Shown in pieces: positions 7,969 to 17,384 of a stretch of 64,000 bases of DNA. A program made the translations under genes and the position numbers. Under the pieces are notes generated by a model, which did no database searches, had not been told where the DNA came from, and saw nothing but the letters and a program-made list of their open reading frames with translations. The DNA lies in assembly GCF_001931485.1 (NCBI RefSeq), contig NZ_MSDV01000036.1, positions 62,001-126,000 of the forward strand. Reading direction: 5' to 3'. The stretch is from Burkholderia sp. SRS-W-2-2016. Lineage in GTDB: Bacteria > Pseudomonadota > Gammaproteobacteria > Burkholderiales > Burkholderiaceae. Position 1 is the first letter of the stretch. Every line of letters begins with the position of its first letter.

Positions 7969-8135
7969 CGTCGTAGAGGGTCAACGGAATATGGCCGAAA
8001 TTCTAACACCGCGCGGTTGAGCCCTTTGGCATTTATGGCAAAATGCCCCGCTCCTGGTCGCGGCGCACGCCCGGCCTGTCCGACCTGCCGCCCACGCGCG
8101 GCCCATCACTGAGTCCGCAGGAACACCAAGACCTT

Positions 8136-10490
8136 ATGACGGAAACCGTAGCACTCAAGATCGTCCAGCGCATCGCCGCCGAACTGTCCGTCCAGCCGCG
8201 CCAGGTCGCGGCCGCGGTGGAACTTCTCGACGAAGGCGCGACCGTTCCGTTCATCGCCCGTTACCGCAAGGAAGTGACCGACAATCTCGACGACACGCAA
8301 CTGCGTAATCTCGAGGAACGCCTGCTGTATCTGCGCGAGCTGGAAGAGCGCCGCGCGACGATCATCGCGAGCATCGACGAACAGGGCAAGCTCACCGACG
8401 AGCTGCGCGGCGCAATCGAAGGCGCCGACAGCAAGCAGGTGCTGGAAGACCTCTATCTGCCGTACAAGCCGAAGCGCCGCACGCGCGCGCAGATCGCCCG
8501 CGAGGCCGGTCTGCAGCCGCTCGCCGATGCACTGCTCGGCAACCCGCTGCTCGATCCGCAGACCGAAGCCGCCGCGTACGTGGATGCCGGGAAAGGCGTC
8601 GCCGATGTGAAGGCCGCGCTCGACGGCGCGCGCGACATCCTCTCCGAACAATTTGGCGAAACCGCCGAGCTGCTCGGCAAGCTGCGCGACTACCTGTTCA
8701 GCCAGGGCGTGGTGTCGTCGAAGGTCGTGGAAGGCAAGGAAAATGCGGAAGAAGAAAAATTCCGCGATTACTACGACTACGCCGAAACGATCCGCACGGT
8801 GCCGTCGCATCGCGCGCTCGCGCTGTTCCGCGGCCGCAATGCCGGCGTGCTGATGATCAAGCTCGGCCTGGGCGAGGAACTCGACGCGCAGGTCCCGCAT
8901 CCGGGCGAAGCGCTGATCGCGCGTCACTTCGGCATCGCCAACCAGAGCCGCCCGGCCGACAAGTGGCTGTCCGACGTGTGCCGCTGGTGCTGGCGCGTGA
9001 AGGTGCAGCCGCATCTCGAGAACGAGCTGCTGACCAATCTGCGCGATGAAGCCGAACACGAGGCGATCCGCGTGTTCGCACGCAATCTGAAGGACCTGCT
9101 GCTGGCCGCGCCGGCCGGCCCGAAGGCGGTGATCGGTCTCGACCCGGGCCTGCGCACCGGTGTGAAGGTGGCGGTGGTCGATCGCACCGGCAAGGTGCTC
9201 GCGACCGACACGATCTACCCGCACGAGCCGCGCCGCGACTGGGACGGCTCGCTCGCGAAGCTCGCGCGCATCGCCGCGCAAACCCAGGCAGAACTGATCA
9301 GTATCGGCAACGGCACCGCGTCGCGTGAAACCGACAAGCTCGCGAGCGAGCTGATCGCGCGGCATCCGGAGCTGAAGCTGCAGAAGATCGTCGTGTCCGA
9401 AGCGGGCGCGTCGGTGTACTCGGCGTCCGAGCTCGCGGCGAAGGAATTCCCCGACATGGACGTGTCGCTGCGCGGCGCGGTATCGATCGCGCGGCGTCTG
9501 CAGGACCCGCTCGCCGAACTCGTGAAGATCGAACCGAAGGCGATCGGCGTCGGCCAGTATCAGCACGACGTGAACCAGCGCGAACTCGCGCGCTCGCTCG
9601 ATGCGGTCGTCGAAGACTGCGTGAACGCGGTGGGCGTCGATGCGAACACCGCGTCGGTCGCGTTGCTCGCGCGCGTGTCGGGTCTCAATGCGACGCTCGC
9701 GCGCAATATCGTCGACTATCGCGATGCGAACGGTCCGTTCCCGTCGCGCGAGCATCTGCGCAAGGTGCCGCGCCTGGGCGACAAGACCTTCGAACAGGCC
9801 GCCGGCTTCCTGCGCATCAACAACGGCGAGAACCCGCTCGACCGTTCGTCGGTGCACCCGGAAGCGTATCCGGTCGTCCAGCGGATTCTCGCGAAGATCA
9901 GCAAACAGGTCGGCGAGGTGCTCGGCAATCGTGACGCATTGCGCGGACTGTCGCCGACTGAATTCGTCGACGAACGTTTCGGTCTGCCGACGGTGCGCGA
10001 CATTCTCGGCGAACTCGAAAAGCCGGGCCGCGATCCTCGTCCGGAGTTCAAGACCGCGACGTTCCGTGAAGGCGTCGAAAAGGTCAGCGACCTGATCCCG
10101 GGGATGGTGCTCGAAGGCGTCGTGACCAACGTCGCGGCGTTCGGCGCGTTCATCGACGTCGGCGTGCATCAGGATGGCCTCGTGCACGTGTCGGCGATGT
10201 CGACCAAGTTCATCAAGGATCCGCACGAAGTCGTGAAGGCCGGACAGATCGTCAAGGTCAAGGTGCTCGAAGTCGACGTGAAGCGCCAACGCATTGCGCT
10301 GACGATGCGGATGGACGACGAACCGGGTGCGGCGGCAGCTCGCAGCGGCGGCGGTGCGCAACAGGACCGCGGCGGCGCCGGCGGCAACTTCAACCGTGGC
10401 GGCGGCGGACGCGGTGCGCCGCAGCGCTCGCGCGACGCGGAACCGGCCGGCGCGATGGCGGCCGCGTTTGCGAAGCTCAAGCAGAAGTAA
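8136..10490 (+). CDS. tex: Tex family S1 RNA-binding transcription accessory protein
   Basis: 784 aa, close to the usual Tex length. The start MTETVALKIVQRIAAEL at 8136 matches family N-termini; the in-frame ORF extends upstream without similarity. Domains in order: N-terminal helical region, a YqgF/RNase H-like domain from ~330 (IGLDPGLRTGVKVAVVD), helix-hairpin-helix repeats at ~500-570 (VNAVGVDANTASVALLARVS), an S1 domain at ~655-725 (LEGVVTNVAAFGAFIDVG), and a Gly/Arg-rich tail (731-784). Tex is a nucleic-acid-binding protein linked to transcription and toxin-gene expression in Bordetella and Pseudomonas; its precise role is unsettled. The RGG-like tail may add RNA binding. A strong terminator follows. 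Confidence 0.95.
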   Translation: MTETVALKIVQRIAAELSVQPRQVAAAVELLDEGATVPFIARYRKEVTDNLDDTQLRNLEERLLYLRELEERRATIIASIDEQGKLTDELRGAIEGADSKQVLEDLYLPYKPKRRTRAQIAREAGLQPLADALLGNPLLDPQTEAAAYVDAGKGVADVKAALDGARDILSEQFGETAELLGKLRDYLFSQGVVSSKVVEGKENAEEEKFRDYYDYAETIRTVPSHRALALFRGRNAGVLMIKLGLGEELDAQVPHPGEALIARHFGIANQSRPADKWLSDVCRWCWRVKVQPHLENELLTNLRDEAEHEAIRVFARNLKDLLLAAPAGPKAVIGLDPGLRTGVKVAVVDRTGKVLATDTIYPHEPRRDWDGSLAKLARIAAQTQAELISIGNGTASRETDKLASELIARHPELKLQKIVVSEAGASVYSASELAAKEFPDMDVSLRGAVSIARRLQDPLAELVKIEPKAIGVGQYQHDVNQRELARSLDAVVEDCVNAVGVDANTASVALLARVSGLNATLARNIVDYRDANGPFPSREHLRKVPRLGDKTFEQAAGFLRINNGENPLDRSSVHPEAYPVVQRILAKISKQVGEVLGNRDALRGLSPTEFVDERFGLPTVRDILGELEKPGRDPRPEFKTATFREGVEKVSDLIPGMVLEGVVTNVAAFGAFIDVGVHQDGLVHVSAMSTKFIKDPHEVVKAGQIVKVKVLEVDVKRQRIALTMRMDDEPGAAAARSGGGAQQDRGGAGGNFNRGGGGRGAPQRSRDAEPAGAMAAAFAKLKQK

Positions 10491-10542
10491 GCACGCGGCG
10501 AACGCGGGGTATCTCGACCCGCGCGCGCCGCTCGCGATAAAC

Positions 10543-10571
10543 AAAAAGCCCACGCAATGCGTGGGCTTTTT
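10543..10571. terminator. Bidirectional terminator between tex and kup
   Basis: AAAAAGCCCACGC (10543-10555) and GCGTGGGCTTTTT (10559-10571) are perfect 13-bp arms around a 3-nt loop, with A and T runs on the two sides. It serves tex on the plus strand and kup on the minus strand. Confidence 0.9.
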
Positions 10572-10610
10572 GTTGGCACTACCGGACATCGAACGCGGCG
10601 GGCACCGCGC

Positions 10611-12497
10611 TCAGATCTCGATCTTGGTCCCCAGCTCGACCACGCGGTTTGCCGGAATACTGAAGAAGTCCGTCGGCTTCGCGGCGTTCTGATGCATCCA
10701 CGCGAACACCCGCTCGCGCCACACCGACATCCCCGGCAATTGCGTCGGCACCACCGTTTCGCGCGCGAGGAAGAACGACGTGTCCATCATCTCGAAGGTC
10801 ATGTCGTGCGTGTGGCCCACGTCGAGCAGCACCGCCTTCACGTCCGGCGTTTCATTGAACCCGTAGGCCGCCTTCACCAGATACAGCCCGCCGTCCATAT
10901 CCTTGACCGTCACGCGATCCGCGTCGTTCACGTACGGAATGTCGCGCGTGATGAAGGTCAGGAAAATGGTGCGCTCATGCAGCACCTTGTTGTGCTTCAG
11001 ATTGTGCAGGAGACCTACCGGTACCAGCGTATCGCTGCCGGTCAGATAGATCGCGGTGCCCGACACGCGATGCGGCGGATGCGCGAGCAGCCCCTGCAGG
11101 AACGGCATCAACGGAATACCGTCGGCGGCCGTGCGCTCCTTGACGAGCATTCGGCCCTTGAACCATGTCATCAGCAGGAAGAACAGCAGCGCGCCGATAC
11201 ACAGCGGCAGCCAGCCGCCCTCTTCGACCTTCAGCAGGTTCGCGCCGAAGAAGCCGAGGTCGATCATCAGGAACACGCCGATGATCAGCCCCACCAGAAT
11301 CTTGTTCCACTTCCATACCTTGACCATCACCACGCACGCGAGAATCGTGGTGGTCACCATCGTCGCGGTCACCGCGATACCGTACGCGGCGGCGAGATTA
11401 TCCGAACTCTTGAACGCGATCACGATGCACAGGATGATGAACAGCAGCATCCAGTTGACGACCGGCACATAGATCTGCCCGATCGCGAGTTCGGACGTGT
11501 GCAGGATCTTCATCCGCGGCACGTAGCCGAGCTGGATCGCCTGACTGGTCAGCGAGTACGCACCCGAGATCACCGCCTGCGACGCGATCACGGTCGCCAC
11601 CGTCGACAGCACGACGAGCGGCAGCAGCGCCCAGTCCGGCGCGAGCAGGAAGAACGGGTTTTCGATCGCCTTCGAGTCGTGCATCAGCAGCGCGCCCTGG
11701 CCGAAGTAGTTCAGCACCAGCGACGGCATCACGAGGAAGTACCACGCCATCCGGATCGGCTTCGCGCCGAAGTGACCCATGTCCGCGTACAGCGCTTCGG
11801 CGCCGGTCAGCACCAGCACGACCGAGCCGAGCACCACGTAGGCCTGCAGCACGTGCGCAGCCATGAACGAGTACGCGTAGTACGGATTGAGCGCGCGGAT
11901 CACGCTGGGGGACTGCACGATGTGCCACAAGCCGAGCGCGGCAAGCACCAGAAACCACAGCACCATGATCGGCCCAAACAGCCGGCCGACCGTCGCGGTG
12001 CCGTGACGTTGAATCCAGAACAGCGCGATCAGGATCACGATGGTCAGCGGCAGCACCAGATGCGATAGATGCGGCGCGGCGATTTCGAGACCCTCGACCG
12101 CCGAAATCACCGAGATCGCCGGCGTGATCACCGCATCGCCGTAGAACATGCAGGCGCCGAAGATGCCGAGCATCATCAGCAGGCCGGCCACTCTCGACTT
12201 CTGGTCGATCGAGCGCAGCGCCAACGCCATCAGCGCGAGCACACCGCCCTCGCCGTTATTGTCGGCACGCATCACGAACAGCACGTATTTGACGCCGACC
12301 ACGATCATGATCGCCCAGAACAGCAGCGAGATCACGCCGAGGATCGATTGATCGGTCAGGGGGATGCCGTGCGACGGGCTGAACGCCTCTTTGAGCGAAT
12401 ACAACGGGCTCGTGCCGATGTCGCCGAACACCACTCCGATCGCGGCAATCGCAAGGGAAGGCAGCGGCTGCTTATGTGCGTGATTGTTATCTGTCAT
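10611..12497 (-). CDS. kup: KUP family potassium uptake transporter
   Basis: A 628-aa inner-membrane protein with about 12 hydrophobic segments in the first ~440 residues and a ~180-residue cytoplasmic C-terminal part. The opening LAIAAIGVVFGDIGTSPLYS is the hallmark of the Kup/HAK/KT transporters, and GDAVITPAISVISAVEGLE is a second conserved block. Kup imports K+ with protons and is the main uptake route in acid or hyperosmotic conditions in E. coli. Length is normal (E. coli 622). It is probably transcribed alone: a 357-bp gap lies upstream and a bidirectional terminator downstream. The ATG at 12497 has no strong Shine-Dalgarno. Confidence 0.96.
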   Translation of the reverse strand: MTDNNHAHKQPLPSLAIAAIGVVFGDIGTSPLYSLKEAFSPSHGIPLTDQSILGVISLLFWAIMIVVGVKYVLFVMRADNNGEGGVLALMALALRSIDQKSRVAGLLMMLGIFGACMFYGDAVITPAISVISAVEGLEIAAPHLSHLVLPLTIVILIALFWIQRHGTATVGRLFGPIMVLWFLVLAALGLWHIVQSPSVIRALNPYYAYSFMAAHVLQAYVVLGSVVLVLTGAEALYADMGHFGAKPIRMAWYFLVMPSLVLNYFGQGALLMHDSKAIENPFFLLAPDWALLPLVVLSTVATVIASQAVISGAYSLTSQAIQLGYVPRMKILHTSELAIGQIYVPVVNWMLLFIILCIVIAFKSSDNLAAAYGIAVTATMVTTTILACVVMVKVWKWNKILVGLIIGVFLMIDLGFFGANLLKVEEGGWLPLCIGALLFFLLMTWFKGRMLVKERTAADGIPLMPFLQGLLAHPPHRVSGTAIYLTGSDTLVPVGLLHNLKHNKVLHERTIFLTFITRDIPYVNDADRVTVKDMDGGLYLVKAAYGFNETPDVKAVLLDVGHTHDMTFEMMDTSFFLARETVVPTQLPGMSVWRERVFAWMHQNAAKPTDFFSIPANRVVELGTKIEI

Positions 12498-12854
12498 AGA
12501 CGCGAGGAAATCCGTTCCCGGGCGGAAAAAACGACCGCTATTCTAAACTGCCCTTCCGGTACCGCCCGGCTTGTTGTGGATACGCCACGTGGACGTCCCG
12601 CGCAGTGTAGCACTGCGATATGGCCGCGTCTGCCGCGTCGGCGGCCAGCGCGCTCGAGTGTGAAGCGTCCGCTTACGCGGCCCGCGGGCCCTGTCCGATG
12701 CGCCCGCGCGCAAAAAAAAACGGAGCCCGGGAGGGCTCCGTCTTGCGGATATCGTCGCACTGAGAACTCTTGCGGCAAGCACCTGGCTCACAGCAACGCG
12801 CGACGCGGATTTCATTGCAGAAAGCAAAACTGCCGCGACGCGCTCACCCGAGTG
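12498..12854. other. Intergenic gap between kup and the phosphoribosyltransferase gene
   Basis: 357 bp. It contains the minus-strand terminator of the purA operon (12711-12741) and, closer to kup, a TAGAAT box on the minus strand (12540-12545) that could be a kup -10 element but has no good -35. No gene is supported in the remainder. Confidence 0.6.
12711..12741 (-). terminator. Minus-strand terminator of the purA operon
   Basis: Read on the minus strand: 9-bp arms ACGGAGCCC / GGGCTCCGT (12720-12728 with 12733-12741) and a 4-nt loop, then a run of nine T. It lies 114 bp past the phosphoribosyltransferase stop. Confidence 0.85.
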
Positions 12855-13442
12855 TTACTTGCCGGCCGATTCCTCGGCCTGCGCGATCCCGCGCTTGATC
12901 CACGCGCCGAGGTTGTGCGGACGCACCGTGTCCCACTCCTCGAACGGCTGATGAATCCACGGATTGGTCGGCAGATACTGCACGTGGTAATCGGGCTTGA
13001 CCTTCGAGCAGCCCTTGTACCACAGCACCGCCGAGCGCACCGCGGTGATCGCCGGATAGCGTTCCTTCAGATGCTGCTGCACGCGCGCGAGCGTGACGCC
13101 CGAATCGACGAGATCGTCGACGAGCAGCACGTTGCCGTGCAGTTCGCCGCGCGTCATCGTGATGTATTGCGCGATGTCGAGTTCGCCCTGCTCCGTGCCG
13201 GCCGCCTCGCGATACGAGCTGGTGGCGAGAATCGCCAGCGGTAGATCGTAAATACGCGAGAGCTGATCGCCGACGCGCAGACCGCCGCGCGCGAGACAGA
13301 GGATCTGATCGAATTTCCAGCCCGATTCGTGCACGGCAAGTGCGAGCACCTCGATCAGCCGGTGATATTCGTCCCAGCCGACCCACAGGTTCTTGTCGTC
13401 GTTACGCGGATCTTTCATCGCGATCATCGGTACACCTTGCAT
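12855..13442 (-). CDS. Purine-type phosphoribosyltransferase
   Basis: 195 aa (or 190 if starting at the ATG at 13427). The PRPP-binding loop VLLVDDLVDSGVTL identifies a type I phosphoribosyltransferase; LARGGLRVGDQLSRIY is the upstream hood/PPi-loop block seen in xanthine/guanine/hypoxanthine enzymes. It would join a free purine base to PRPP for salvage. It starts 3 nt after the purA stop, so it is translationally coupled to purA, which converts IMP to an AMP precursor; a salvage enzyme making IMP or XMP would feed that pathway. Both candidate starts have AAGG-type sites. Base specificity cannot be read from sequence. Confidence 0.85.
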   Translation of the reverse strand: MQGVPMIAMKDPRNDDKNLWVGWDEYHRLIEVLALAVHESGWKFDQILCLARGGLRVGDQLSRIYDLPLAILATSSYREAAGTEQGELDIAQYITMTRGELHGNVLLVDDLVDSGVTLARVQQHLKERYPAITAVRSAVLWYKGCSKVKPDYHVQYLPTNPWIHQPFEEWDTVRPHNLGAWIKRGIAQAEESAGK

Positions 13443-13445
13443 TAC

Positions 13446-14792
13446 TTAAACCTTGAACGGATGACGGCGCAGAATCGTTTCGTCGCGATCCGGACCGGTG
13501 GACACCATGTCGATCGGGATACCCGCGACTTCTTCCACGCGCGACAGGTACGCACGTGCGTTGGCGGGCAGCTTGTCCCAGTCGCTGATGCCGACCGTGC
13601 TTTCCTTCCAGCCCGCGAACGTTTCGTAGACCGGCTCGCAGCGCGCGACTTCCGACGCGCCGCGCGGCAGCAGATCGACCGGCTGACCGTCCACGGTGTA
13701 GCCGACGCACAGCTTCACTTCGTCAAGGCCGTCGAGCACGTCGAGCTTGGTCATGCACAGACCCGACACGCCGTTGATCTGGATCGAGCGGCGCAGCGCG
13801 GCGACGTCGAGCCAGCCGGTGCGGCGCGGACGGCCGGTGACCGAACCGAATTCCTTGCCGACGGTAGCCAGTTCAAGACCGATCGGCTCCTGACGCGATG
13901 CGTTGTCGGCGTCGTACAGTTCGCTCGGGAACGGGCCCGAACCGACGCGCGTGCAATACGCCTTGGTGATGCCGAGGATGTAGTTCAGCTTCTGCGGACC
14001 GACGCCGGCGCCCGCCGTAGCGGCACCCGCGACGCAGTTGCTCGACGTCACGTACGGATAGGTGCCGTGATCGATGTCGAGCAGCGTGCCCTGCGCGCCT
14101 TCGAACAGCAGGTTGCCGCCGTTCGCGTTCGCGTCGTACAGACGGCGCGACACGTCGGTGACCATCGGCTTCAGACGGTCGGCATAGCTGAGCATCGTGT
14201 CGAGCGTTTGCTGGAAGTCGACCGCGGCGACGCCGAGGTATTGCGTCAGCACGAAGTTGTGATAGTCGAGGTTTTCGCGCAGACGGGCGGCGAATTCGGT
14301 CGCGTCGAACAGGTCCTGCACGCGCAGACCGCGGCGTGCAACCTTGTCTTCGTATGCCGGGCCGATACCGCGGCCGGTCGTGCCGATCTTGCTCGCGCCG
14401 CGGCGCGCTTCGCGGCCCTGGTCGATCGCGATGTGATACGGCAGGATCAGCGTGGTGGCTTCGGAAATGAACAGGCGTTTCTGAACGTCGATGCCGGCGG
14501 CTTCGAGTTCGCCGATTTCCTTGAACAGCGCTTCCGGCGACAACACGACGCCATTGCCGATGTAGCACGCGACGCCGGGGCGCATGATGCCCGACGGAAT
14601 CAGACGCAAGATGGTTTTCTTGCCGCCGATGATGAGCGTGTGACCGGCATTGTGACCGCCCTGGAAGCGAACGACGCCCTGAGCGTGGTCCGTCAGCCAG
14701 TCGACGATCTTGCCCTTGCCCTCATCACCCCACTGGGTACCCACGACGACGACGTTACGCCCGGGGTTCACATTCACTGCGCTGGCAGACAT
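13446..14792 (-). CDS. purA: Adenylosuccinate synthetase
   Basis: A 448-aa enzyme joining IMP and aspartate with GTP, the first committed step to AMP. The N-terminal GTP-binding block VVVGTQWGDEGKGKIVDWLT and GGHNAGHT are intact, as is GTTGRGIGPAYEDKVARRG. It is slightly longer than E. coli PurA (432) because of a ~15-residue N-terminal leader. It sits between hisZ (upstream, 127 bp) and the phosphoribosyltransferase (3 bp downstream). hisZ-purA-phosphoribosyltransferase is a conserved betaproteobacterial order and links histidine and purine metabolism through PRPP and AICAR, an inference from context. Confidence 0.97.
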   Translation of the reverse strand: MSASAVNVNPGRNVVVVGTQWGDEGKGKIVDWLTDHAQGVVRFQGGHNAGHTLIIGGKKTILRLIPSGIMRPGVACYIGNGVVLSPEALFKEIGELEAAGIDVQKRLFISEATTLILPYHIAIDQGREARRGASKIGTTGRGIGPAYEDKVARRGLRVQDLFDATEFAARLRENLDYHNFVLTQYLGVAAVDFQQTLDTMLSYADRLKPMVTDVSRRLYDANANGGNLLFEGAQGTLLDIDHGTYPYVTSSNCVAGAATAGAGVGPQKLNYILGITKAYCTRVGSGPFPSELYDADNASRQEPIGLELATVGKEFGSVTGRPRRTGWLDVAALRRSIQINGVSGLCMTKLDVLDGLDEVKLCVGYTVDGQPVDLLPRGASEVARCEPVYETFAGWKESTVGISDWDKLPANARAYLSRVEEVAGIPIDMVSTGPDRDETILRRHPFKV

Positions 14793-14919
14793 GTTGTTTC
14801 GTAAGCTGGTTAAAAACGTATTTTACCTATGTTCGCGGAAGCTTCCGGATTTTTTCCGTTTCCGCTCAACGGTATGGACGTTATGTTGAGTATTGCGAAG
14901 TGTGTGGGCAACGCGCGGC

Positions 14920-16071
14920 TCAGGCGCGCGGCTCGACCACCCATACGCCGTTGCGCTCGACCAGCACGCGGTCGGCCGCGAATTCATCGAGATCGTGCTT
15001 GTGGCCAGGCAGCGCCTGAATCACCACTTCGCCCGCGTCGCGAAGTGCCGCGACCGCCACACGCAGCGACTCGTCGTGCCGCCACGGCGCGAGAATCGCG
15101 CTGCTGCGCGCTTCGATCGGCGAGATCCGCGCGACTTCGCGCAGATCGAGCGAGAAGCCAGTGGCCGCGCGCGCGCGGCCGTAGGCCTGGCCGACGTGGT
15201 CGTAACGGCCGCCGCGCGCGACCGCGTTCGGCACGCCGTCCACATACGCGGAGAACATCACACCGCTGTGATACGCGTAGCCGCGCAGATCGGCGAGATC
15301 GATCATCACTTCGGCGCCGTCGACCTGGGTCGCGAGGAACGCGAGATCGTCGAGCGCGCGGGCGATCGCCGGCGAGTTCGGCAGCCGCGCGCGGGCTTCC
15401 TCGAGCACCGACGCGTCGCCGTACAGCGTGGGCAACGCGCGCAGCGCGTCGCGGATCACCGGCGAGAACTGCGCGGTCATCTCGACGAGGCGCGGCACGT
15501 CTTTGCCGGCGAGCGCGTCGTACAGCGCCTGACCGAGCTGCGCGGCGGCCGGCTCCGCTTCGATGAGCGCCGCGAGCACGCCCGCGTGGCACAGATCGAG
15601 GCGCACCTTGCCGAGGCCGGCCAGACGCAGCGCGTCGAGCATCAGTTGCTGGATTTCGAGGTCCGCTTCGAGGCCCGCGTGGCCGTAGATTTCAGCGCCG
15701 ATCTGGATCTGCTCGCGGGTTGCATGCAGACCGCGCGGCCGCGTATGCGCAACATTGCCCGCGTAGCACAGGCGCGTAACACCCTGGCGATTCAGCAGAT
15801 GCGCGTCGATCCGCGCGACCTGCGGCGTGATGTCGGCGCGCAGACCGAGCGTGCGGCCCGACAGCTGATCGACGAGCTTGAAGGTGCGCAGATTCAGATC
15901 CTGGCCGCCGCCCGTCAGCAGCGACTCGAGGTATTCGAGCAGCGGCGGCATCACCATCTCGTAGCCGTACGAGCGGAAACGGTCCAGCAAATGGCGCCGC
16001 AATTCTTCGATCTTGCGGGCCTCCGACGGCAGCACGTCGGCAATATTCTCGGGAAGCAACCAGGTCGACAT
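14920..16071 (-). CDS. hisZ: ATP phosphoribosyltransferase regulatory subunit HisZ
   Basis: 383 aa from the ATG at 16071 (MSTWLLPENIADVLPSEARK); the longer frame has no similarity. HisZ is a catalytically dead paralogue of histidyl-tRNA synthetase that binds short-form HisG and supplies allosteric control of the first step of histidine synthesis. Class II synthetase-like blocks are visible: LLDRFRSYGYEMVMPPLLEY and LRADITPQVARIDAH. It is separate from the true HisS encoded at 24258-25598. Its presence implies a short HisG elsewhere in the genome. Confidence 0.93.
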   Translation of the reverse strand: MSTWLLPENIADVLPSEARKIEELRRHLLDRFRSYGYEMVMPPLLEYLESLLTGGGQDLNLRTFKLVDQLSGRTLGLRADITPQVARIDAHLLNRQGVTRLCYAGNVAHTRPRGLHATREQIQIGAEIYGHAGLEADLEIQQLMLDALRLAGLGKVRLDLCHAGVLAALIEAEPAAAQLGQALYDALAGKDVPRLVEMTAQFSPVIRDALRALPTLYGDASVLEEARARLPNSPAIARALDDLAFLATQVDGAEVMIDLADLRGYAYHSGVMFSAYVDGVPNAVARGGRYDHVGQAYGRARAATGFSLDLREVARISPIEARSSAILAPWRHDESLRVAVAALRDAGEVVIQALPGHKHDLDEFAADRVLVERNGVWVVEPRA

Positions 16072-16228
16072 CGATACAGTCCTACGGCGTTGAACACGGC
16101 GTCTTGAAGCGCCGATAAATGGGTGTGAGTGGCGTGCAGCGCCTTGATTCTGGCGGGTCGCCACCGGAGGCGCACCGCGAGGTGCCGTGAGCGGCGCGCG
16201 CCGCAGCGGGATTCGCGGCGCCGCTGTG

Positions 16229-16420
16229 TCAGGTCACGATGAACAGCAACACCAGCCCGAGCAGCATCACGATCAGCCCACCGACGCGAATATGATGGGG
16301 CGGCCGTTCCGCTATTTTACGGAACGTGTCGCGCCAGGCGCTCGGAAAAACGAAGGGAAACATCCCCTCGATAATCAGCATCAGGGCGATCGCGAGCAAT
16401 AACGAGCCGGCTATGTCCAT
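16229..16420 (-). CDS. DUF2065 (YjeT-type) small membrane protein
   Basis: 63 aa with two hydrophobic helices (about 5-25 and 45-62) separated by a basic loop with WRDTFRKIAERPPHHIR. This is the DUF2065 pattern; the E. coli member YjeT lies beside hflC and purA, exactly as here. Topology suggests a hairpin in the inner membrane with a cytosolic basic loop. The role is unknown; position between hflC and hisZ-purA suggests co-transcription with hflKC. It is 44 bp from hflC. Confidence 0.88.
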   Translation of the reverse strand: MDIAGSLLLAIALMLIIEGMFPFVFPSAWRDTFRKIAERPPHHIRVGGLIVMLLGLVLLFIVT

Positions 16421-16463
16421 GCGAGTGAAGCGGCCGCGATGCGGGTGCCGCGGCCGTCGGTAA

Positions 16464-17369
16464 TCAGCGTTTGCGCGGGGTCGTCGCGGGGGCGTCCGGG
16501 GCGGCGCCGCCGGTCGGGCTACGCATGAAGCGGAAGAACTCGCTGTTCGAGTCGACCACGATCAGATCGCCCGGCTTGAAGGTCTTCCGGTACGCCTGCA
16601 TGCTCAGATAAAACTGATAGAACTGCGGGTCCTTGCCGAACGCTTCGGCGGCGATTTCCGCGGCCTTCGCATCGCCTTCGCCGCGAATGCCCTGCGCCTG
16701 CGCGAGGCCTTCGGCCAGCACCGCCTGCTGCTTGGCGAGCGCGTCGGCGCGAATCTGGTCCGCTTCGGCGGTGCCCTTCGCGCGCTCGTCGGCGGCGATC
16801 TGATCGCGCGCGGCGATCATTCGCTTGAACACCGTGTCGGCCTGCGCGGCCGGGAAATCGATGCGGGTCAACCGCACGTCGACCACCGACACGCCCAGCG
16901 AAGCCGCGCCCTTGTCCAGCGCGCCGCGCGCCTGTTCGGCGACGGCCTGCTGTTTGGCCAGCGCGTCGGCCAGCGTGAACTGGCCGAACGCGTCGCCCAG
17001 CGCGCCGCGCGACAGCAACGCGAGACGTTCCGGCAGGCTCTGCACGTCGCCCTTCGTTTCGGCGAGCAGCTTGAGCGGATCGGTGACGCGGAACTTGATG
17101 ACCGGGTTGACCAGCAACTCGGTTTTATCGGAAGTCACGTAATGGTCTTCGTCCGGCGCGTCGAGCGACTGGATGCGGTTATCGACCAGCGTGACCGTTT
17201 GCAGCGGCGGCGGCAATTTCACGTGCAGGCCGGGGCCGAGCAGCGTCGGCGCCGCGTCGCCGCGCGCGGACAGCACGGCCATATGGCGTTGATCGACGAC
17301 GAACACCATCGATGATGCCGCGAACAGCACGATGACGATGGCGACGACGAGCGCGATGATTCTGTTCAT
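16464..17369 (-). CDS. hflC: Membrane protease modulator HflC
   Basis: A 301-aa SPFH/prohibitin-family protein with an N-terminal membrane anchor (~4-26, ending ASSMVFVVDQRHMAVL) and a periplasmic SPFH domain followed by a coiled coil (about 160-240, rich in Ala, Glu and Gln). HflC with HflK forms a large cage around FtsH and tunes its proteolysis. An AAGGAG lies about 14 nt upstream of the ATG. It begins 15 bp after hflK, so the two are translated from one mRNA. A Thr/Pro/Ala-rich tail (GGAAPDAPATTPRKR) follows the core. Confidence 0.95.
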   Translation of the reverse strand: MNRIIALVVAIVIVLFAASSMVFVVDQRHMAVLSARGDAAPTLLGPGLHVKLPPPLQTVTLVDNRIQSLDAPDEDHYVTSDKTELLVNPVIKFRVTDPLKLLAETKGDVQSLPERLALLSRGALGDAFGQFTLADALAKQQAVAEQARGALDKGAASLGVSVVDVRLTRIDFPAAQADTVFKRMIAARDQIAADERAKGTAEADQIRADALAKQQAVLAEGLAQAQGIRGEGDAKAAEIAAEAFGKDPQFYQFYLSMQAYRKTFKPGDLIVVDSNSEFFRFMRSPTGGAAPDAPATTPRKR

Positions 17370-17384
17370 ATTTCCGTGCGCTCC

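Noticed and set aside
8106..10589. 827-codon minus-strand open frame opposite tex
   Set aside because: Antisense shadow; Arg/His/Val-rich without motifs, while tex has all its domains.
14920..16071. A second histidyl-tRNA synthetase
   Set aside because: Length (383 aa) and blocks fit the HisZ regulatory paralogue; the true HisS is at 24258-25598.
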